From NCBI RefSeq assembly GCF_002104515.1, contig NZ_NBOE01000002.1, positions 186,001-250,000 of the forward strand: 64,000 bases of DNA. The letters are read 5' to 3'. The position numbers and the translations under genes were made by a program. Positions 59,359 through 64,000 of the stretch are shown here, piece by piece. This DNA comes from Colwellia polaris. GTDB lineage: Bacteria > Pseudomonadota > Gammaproteobacteria > Enterobacterales > Alteromonadaceae. How positions within the stretch are numbered: the first letter of the stretch is position 1; each line of letters begins with the position of its first letter. The notes under the pieces are model-generated. The model made no database searches. It saw nothing but the letters and a program-made list of their open reading frames with translations, and was not told the origin of the DNA.

Positions 59359-59868
59359 ATGAAATTGACGTCTAAAGGCCGATATGCCGTAACAGCGATG
59401 CTTGATGTGGCTATTCATGCCGTAGCAGGACCTGTACCATTGGCTGATATATCAGAGCGCCAAGGCATTTCATTATCATACCTAGAACAACTTTTTTCAC
59501 GCCTTAGAAAATACGGACTAGTGAATAGTGTTCGTGGCCCAGGTGGCGGATATCGGTTAGGTCAATGCTCTGCAAAAATTACCGTGGCTGATGTTATCAA
59601 TGCAGTAGATGAAAGTATCAATGCCACCAAATGTGGCGGTACAGGTAATTGTCAAGACGGACAACAATGCCTCACGCATTATTTATGGACAGATTTAAGC
59701 GATAGAATTGAAGATTTTTTAAAAAGCATTTCACTTGCCGAGCTCGTCGAGCAACGAAATGTTAAAATAGTGTCACAGCGACAAGATGAAACGGCAGCGA
59801 AAGCACGCAAATCACCCTCGTTAGAGACCTTAATTACCACTCGCAATATTATGAATGACTGGCATTAA
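59359..59868 (+). CDS. iscR: Fe-S cluster assembly transcriptional regulator IscR
   Basis: This Rrf2-family winged-helix regulator senses cellular Fe-S status. The 169-residue protein starts [21 protein letters not shown] and has [33 protein letters not shown]. The three cluster cysteines are in [14 protein letters not shown], spaced C-x5-C-x5-C, with the His ligand just after. It leads the isc operon, with iscS 29 bp downstream. A type-1 site upstream implies autorepression. Confidence 0.96.
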   Translation: MKLTSKGRYAVTAMLDVAIHAVAGPVPLADISERQGISLSYLEQLFSRLRKYGLVNSVRGPGGGYRLGQCSAKITVADVINAVDESINATKCGGTGNCQDGQQCLTHYLWTDLSDRIEDFLKSISLAELVEQRNVKIVSQRQDETAAKARKSPSLETLITTRNIMNDWH

Positions 59869-59897
59869 TTGCTAGTTCAATTGGAGATTATTAATCA

Positions 59898-61112
59898 ATG
59901 AAGCTTCCTATTTATTTTGATTATTCAGCGACCACACCTGTAGACAAGCGTGTAGCTGAAAAAATGATGCAATATATGACAACAGATGGTTTTTACGGAA
60001 ACCCAGCATCACGCTCACACAAATTCGGCTGGCAAGCAGAAGAAGCGGTAGATATCGCGCGTAATCAAATTGCTGATTTGATCAATGCTGACCCACGCGA
60101 AATTGTTATTACGTCAGGCGCTACAGAATCAAACAACCTTGCAATTAAAGGTGCTGCTAAATTTTACAGTAAAAAAGGTAAGCACATTATTACCTGTAAA
60201 ACTGAGCATAAAGCGGTATTAGATACTTGTCGTGAATTAGAACGTCAAGGTTTTGAGGTTACTTACCTTGACCCTGAAAGCAACGGCTTAATTGATCTAA
60301 AAAAATTAGAAGCGGCTATGCGAGATGACACAGTACTTGTCAGCATTATGCACGTGAATAATGAAATAGGTGTTATCCAAGACATCGCTGAAATTGGCGA
60401 AATGTGTCGTGCACGCAAAGTTATCTTCCATGTTGATGCTGCGCAAAGTGCCGGTAAAATCAACATTGATTTACAACATTTAAAAGTAGATTTAATGTCA
60501 TTTTCTGCCCATAAAATTTATGGTCCAAAAGGCATTGGTGCACTTTATGTTAGCCGTAAACCTCGTGTACGTTTAGAGTCACAAATACACGGTGGCGGAC
60601 ATGAACGTGGTATGCGTTCTGGCACACTAGCAACACACCAAATTGTTGGTATGGGTGAAGCCTTTAGAATTGCCAAAGAAGAATTAGCACAAGACGAGGC
60701 ACACGTAACTAAAATGCGTGACCGTTTATGGGCAGGTTTGAACGATATGGAACAAGTGTTCATTAATGGCGATGCCGACAAACGTTACCCTGGTAACTTA
60801 AACGTTAGCTTTAACTTTGTTGAAGGCGAATCGTTAATTATGGCACTAAAAGACTTAGCCGTATCTTCAGGTTCAGCATGTACATCGGCAAGTTTAGAGC
60901 CGTCTTATGTACTTCGCGCACTAGGCTTAAACGACGAAATGGCGCATAGCTCAATTCGTTTTAGCTTTGGTCGTTTTACTACAGAAGAAGAAATTGACTA
61001 CGCCATTGACCTGATCAAAAAGGCAATTGGCCATTTACGTGACATGTCACCGCTTTGGGAAATGTTCAAAGACGGTATCGATTTAGACTCAATAGAGTGG
61101 GCTGCTCACTAG
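59898..61112 (+). CDS. iscS: Cysteine desulfurase IscS
   Basis: This PLP-dependent enzyme takes sulfur from cysteine for Fe-S clusters, thiamine and tRNA thiolation. The 404-residue protein has the PLP lysine in [18 protein letters not shown] and the mobile catalytic cysteine in [27 protein letters not shown] stacks on the cofactor. The C-terminus ends in [10 protein letters not shown], the usual IscU-contact tail. It lies between iscR and iscU. Confidence 0.97.
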   Translation: MKLPIYFDYSATTPVDKRVAEKMMQYMTTDGFYGNPASRSHKFGWQAEEAVDIARNQIADLINADPREIVITSGATESNNLAIKGAAKFYSKKGKHIITCKTEHKAVLDTCRELERQGFEVTYLDPESNGLIDLKKLEAAMRDDTVLVSIMHVNNEIGVIQDIAEIGEMCRARKVIFHVDAAQSAGKINIDLQHLKVDLMSFSAHKIYGPKGIGALYVSRKPRVRLESQIHGGGHERGMRSGTLATHQIVGMGEAFRIAKEELAQDEAHVTKMRDRLWAGLNDMEQVFINGDADKRYPGNLNVSFNFVEGESLIMALKDLAVSSGSACTSASLEPSYVLRALGLNDEMAHSSIRFSFGRFTTEEEIDYAIDLIKKAIGHLRDMSPLWEMFKDGIDLDSIEWAAH

Positions 61113-61130
61113 AGCACTAGGAGAAATATT

Positions 61131-61514
61131 ATGGCTTATAGCGAAAAAGTAATTGATCATTATGAAAATCCACGCAACGTTGGCTCTTTAGACAAGAGCG
61201 ATCCACAAGTTGCTACGGGTATGGTTGGCGCACCAGCATGTGGTGACGTAATGAAACTACAACTTAAAATTTCAGCTGACGGTATTATCGAAGATGCTAA
61301 ATTTAAAACTTACGGTTGTGGCTCTGCAATTGCCTCAAGCTCATTAGTAACAGAATGGGTTAAAGGGAAATCAATTGACGAAGCAGGCGAAATTAAAAAT
61401 ACTGCTATTGCTGAAGAACTTGCCTTACCGCCAGTAAAAATTCACTGTTCAATCCTAGCGGAAGATGCAATTAAAGCGGCAATCGAAGATTACCGTAGTA
61501 AGCACAAAGCTTAA
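61131..61514 (+). CDS. iscU: Fe-S cluster scaffold IscU
   Basis: This is the scaffold on which new clusters form. It has 127 residues with three cysteines: [26 protein letters not shown] and [12 protein letters not shown]. The LPPVKIHC sequence is the HscA recognition motif. It is 18 bp after iscS and preceded by TAGGAGAAA, a good ribosome site. Confidence 0.97.
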   Translation: MAYSEKVIDHYENPRNVGSLDKSDPQVATGMVGAPACGDVMKLQLKISADGIIEDAKFKTYGCGSAIASSSLVTEWVKGKSIDEAGEIKNTAIAEELALPPVKIHCSILAEDAIKAAIEDYRSKHKA

Positions 61515-61528
61515 GCTGGAGACTAACT

Positions 61529-61852
61529 ATGAGTGTAACGATGACACCTGCCGCATCTGACAGGGTAAAATCGTTTATCGAAAACCGAGGCAAGGGCCTT
61601 GGTTTACGATTAGGTATTAAAACAACCGGTTGTTCTGGTTTAGCTTATGTACTTGAATTTGTAGATGAGCTAAATGAAGACGACACACTTTTTTCTATCA
61701 ATGACTGTAATATCATTATTGACGGTAAAAGTTTGGTTTATCTTGACGGTATCGAACTTGATTTTGTTAAAGAAGGTTTGAACGAAGGCTTTAAATTCAC
61801 CAACCCAAACGCTAAAGGCGAATGTGGCTGTGGTGAAAGTTTTAATGTTTAG
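61529..61852 (+). CDS. iscA: A-type Fe-S carrier IscA
   Basis: This A-type carrier of 107 residues has the three conserved cysteines in [13 protein letters not shown] and ECGCGESF. It delivers clusters to apo-targets. It is 14 bp after iscU, with GGAG upstream. Confidence 0.96.
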   Translation: MSVTMTPAASDRVKSFIENRGKGLGLRLGIKTTGCSGLAYVLEFVDELNEDDTLFSINDCNIIIDGKSLVYLDGIELDFVKEGLNEGFKFTNPNAKGECGCGESFNV

Positions 61853-61879
61853 TGAACAGTTAACTTCACTGGAGTTGTT

Positions 61880-62407
61880 GTGAATTATTTTGAATTATTT
61901 GGTTTAGACGTTCAGTTCAATCTTGATCTTGCTAAGCTTTCAACACTTTATCAAACATTACAAAAAAAAGTGCATCCTGATCGTTTTGCTCATGGCTCAA
62001 GCCAAGAGCAAATGTTAGCAGTTAAGAAATCAACGCTAATTAACGATGCTTATCAAACATTAAAAAAACCGCTTCAACGTGCGCAATACCTATTAGAATT
62101 GCGCGGCGTTAGCATGCCTAGCGAGCAAGCTTCATTTGGTGACGTTAGTTTTTTAATGCATCAAATGGAATTGCGAGAAATGCTAGATGACGTTAAGCAA
62201 GCTGATGATATAGACGCAGCCGTGTTTAACGTTTCACAAGTGTTTGAAACCGAATATCAGCAACTATTTACCCAGTTGCAAGCACAGTTGGCAGATAACA
62301 CCACCGAGTCTAATAATTTGGCGTGCGATAATTTAAGAAAGCTTAAATTTTATCAAAAACTGCATGTTGAACTCGAAAAACTCGAAGAGTTGTTGTTAGA
62401 CGACTAA
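61880..62407 (+). CDS. hscB: Co-chaperone HscB (Hsc20)
   Basis: This J-domain co-chaperone brings IscU to HscA. The 175-residue protein has HPD in KKVHPDRFAHGS and the DAYQTLKKPLQRAQYLLELRG helix, then the C-terminal three-helix IscU-binding domain. The start is GTG (61880), preceded by GGAG. It follows iscA by 27 bp; hscA starts 122 bp later. Confidence 0.94.
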   Translation: MNYFELFGLDVQFNLDLAKLSTLYQTLQKKVHPDRFAHGSSQEQMLAVKKSTLINDAYQTLKKPLQRAQYLLELRGVSMPSEQASFGDVSFLMHQMELREMLDDVKQADDIDAAVFNVSQVFETEYQQLFTQLQAQLADNTTESNNLACDNLRKLKFYQKLHVELEKLEELLLDD

Positions 62408-62529
62408 TTACCAAGTTAAGTAACCTGGTATTAATAACATTTAGACGTTAATAGCGATATTGTTGAGTTACAAAAGCATGTCGCTATTAATAAAAAATCC
62501 GTAAAACTATCACCTAACGAGCTTTTACA

Positions 62530-64000
62530 ATGGCATTATTACAAATCGCTGAACCAGGGCAAAGTACAGTTCCTCACGAGCATCGTCTAGCCGCAGGTAT
62601 TGACCTAGGCACCACCAATTCATTAATCGCTAGCGTAAAAAGTGGCCTGGCAGAAACAATAGTTGACGCTAATGGTTTAGATATTTTACCGTCAGTGGTT
62701 AGCTACCAAAGCAATGAAGTTGTTGTTGGTAACGAGGCAAAAGCGTTTGCGGTAAGCGACCCTGAAAATACCATCGTATCAGCGAAGCGCTTAATTGGCC
62801 GTTCAAAAGCTGATATCAATAATAAATATGCCTCTTTACCTTATACATTTACTGGCGATGAAAATCACCCGTCAATTGTAACGCGCACCGGCGATGTTAA
62901 CCCTGTACAAGTCTCTGCTGAAATCCTTAGAGCACTAGCAAAACGTGCAGAAGATTCTTTAGGTGGAGAGTTAACGGGTGTTGTTATCACTGTACCTGCA
63001 TACTTTGATGATGCTCAGCGTCATAGTACAAAAGATGCAGCAAAATTAGCCGGTGTTAACGTATTACGTTTGCTAAACGAACCTACAGCCGCCGCAGTTG
63101 CTTATGGATTAGATACTAAACACGAAGGCAAGCAAGAAGGTGTTGTTGCTGTTTATGATTTAGGCGGTGGTACTTTTGATATTTCAATATTGCGTTTGAA
63201 TAAAGGTGTGTTTGAAGTATTGGCAACCGGTGGCGACTCGGCACTCGGTGGTGACGATTTTGACGGCATATTAGTTGAACATATTGTTGAACAAGCCGGT
63301 TTAGTACGTCCATTATCACCTTCTTTGGAAAGACAATTAACCCAGCAAGCATGTTCGGCAAAAGAGCAATTATCTCATCATGAAAGTGTCGATATTGCCT
63401 TAAATTTGGCAGATAATAAATCTTGGACCGGTAAAGTAACCCGTTCAGAGTTTGAGCAATTAATTGCGCCTTTAGTTAAGAAAACACTACGTGCTTGTCG
63501 TCGTGCTGTAAAAGACGCAGAACTTGAGATTGAAGAAGTTATTGAAGTTGTTATGGTTGGCGGTTCAACACGCGTGCCATTAGTGCGTAGCGAAGTTGAA
63601 AGCTTCTTTAAGCGACAACCATTAACCTCAATTGACCCTGATAAAGTCGTTGCCATAGGCGCTGCTATTCAAGCTGATATTTTAGCGGGTAATAAGCCAG
63701 ACAGCGACATGCTTTTACTTGATGTTATTCCATTATCACTTGGCTTAGAAACCATGGGTGGTTTAGTTGAAAAAGTCATTTCACGTAACACCACAATACC
63801 TGTCGCTAAAGCACAAGAATTTACTACTTTTAAAGATGGCCAAACCGCCATGGCAGTACATGTTTTACAAGGTGAACGTGAGCTTGTTGACGACTGTCGC
63901 TCTTTAGCCCGTTTTGAACTTCGCGGTATACCTGCCATGACCGCAGGTGCTGCACATATTCGTGTTACTTTTAAAGTAGACGCTGACGGACTGTTAGAAG
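62530..64000 (+). CDS. hscA: Fe-S chaperone HscA (partial, C-terminus outside window)
   Basis: This Hsp70-family chaperone releases clusters from IscU. About 490 residues are visible, starting [19 protein letters not shown], with ATPase motifs [28 protein letters not shown] and [16 protein letters not shown], followed by the start of the substrate-binding domain ([17 protein letters not shown]). The frame is intact to the window edge. The fdx and iscX genes would be expected beyond the edge. Minus-strand ORFs over this region are shadows. Confidence 0.95.
   Translation, partial: MALLQIAEPGQSTVPHEHRLAAGIDLGTTNSLIASVKSGLAETIVDANGLDILPSVVSYQSNEVVVGNEAKAFAVSDPENTIVSAKRLIGRSKADINNKYASLPYTFTGDENHPSIVTRTGDVNPVQVSAEILRALAKRAEDSLGGELTGVVITVPAYFDDAQRHSTKDAAKLAGVNVLRLLNEPTAAAVAYGLDTKHEGKQEGVVAVYDLGGGTFDISILRLNKGVFEVLATGGDSALGGDDFDGILVEHIVEQAGLVRPLSPSLERQLTQQACSAKEQLSHHESVDIALNLADNKSWTGKVTRSEFEQLIAPLVKKTLRACRRAVKDAELEIEEVIEVVMVGGSTRVPLVRSEVESFFKRQPLTSIDPDKVVAIGAAIQADILAGNKPDSDMLLLDVIPLSLGLETMGGLVEKVISRNTTIPVAKAQEFTTFKDGQTAMAVHVLQGERELVDDCRSLARFELRGIPAMTAGAAHIRVTFKVDADGLLE

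Noticed and set aside
63116-63938. Minus-strand ORFs inside hscA
   Set aside because: HscA reads through this region in an unbroken frame with all Hsp70 motifs.

Overview
The window looks like ordinary chromosome from a low-GC marine gammaproteobacterium. The protein sequences and gene orders (suhB / trmJ-cysE-iscR-iscSUA-hscBA; lipA-lipB-ybeD-dacA-rlpA-rodA-mrdA-rlmH-rsfS-nadD-holA-lptE-leuS; fadI-fadJ; sixA / smrB / prmB-aroC) fit Alteromonadales, probably Colwelliaceae or a close relative. That placement is inferred from gene order and sequence character; no search was run. No rRNA, tRNA, CRISPR array, phage or complete insertion sequence was seen.

Layout: 1-2274 (minus) is the end of a DUF4381 / DUF58 / MoxR set. 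2530-5987 (plus) is the fatty-acid beta-oxidation pair fadI-fadJ, preceded by a perfect 17-bp FadR-like palindrome. 6233-6912 holds small genes: a 67-residue membrane protein and, convergent with it, a tightly coupled pair of tiny ORFs. The first of that pair encodes five copies of the nonapeptide GTKRGTVRI behind a good sigma-54 type promoter; it is the most unusual object in the window. 7067-11638 (minus) is a large membrane sensor with a periplasmic propeller, PAS, GGDEF and EAL domains. 11834-14629 (minus) is an M16 peptidase. 14913-18184 carries sixA, smrB (minus), prmB and aroC. 18278-31947 (minus) is a long run of lipoate, cell-wall elongation, ribosome maturation, NAD, DNA polymerase delta, LPS-assembly and leuS genes.

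32250-35284 (plus) holds a zinc-ribbon YbeL protein and a LonB-type protease. 35745-51081 (plus) is a complete nuoA-N operon for the 13-subunit proton-pumping NADH:quinone oxidoreductase (NuoC and NuoD fused). It is followed by a repeat-rich surface lipoprotein, the DEAD-box helicase deaD with a long leader, and hpd for tyrosine breakdown with a TyrR-like box. 55639-56237 is a 599-bp noncoding island containing a symmetric 146-bp palindromic element between two diverged copies of another repeat. 56238-57041 (minus) is suhB. The window closes with trmJ, cysE and the isc iron-sulfur operon (iscR with a type-1 IscR site upstream), running off the right end inside hscA.

Functionally, the isc operon and lipA/lipB supply cofactors, FadIJ produces NADH and acetyl-CoA, and the nuo enzyme, itself rich in Fe-S clusters, reoxidises NADH. 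Several start codons were moved from the longest possible ORF on ribosome-binding-site and family-alignment grounds (fadI, fadJ, sixA, smrB, prmB, rsfS, lonB, nuoA, nuoE, nuoI, nuoM, nuoN, deaD and the DGSG lipoprotein).
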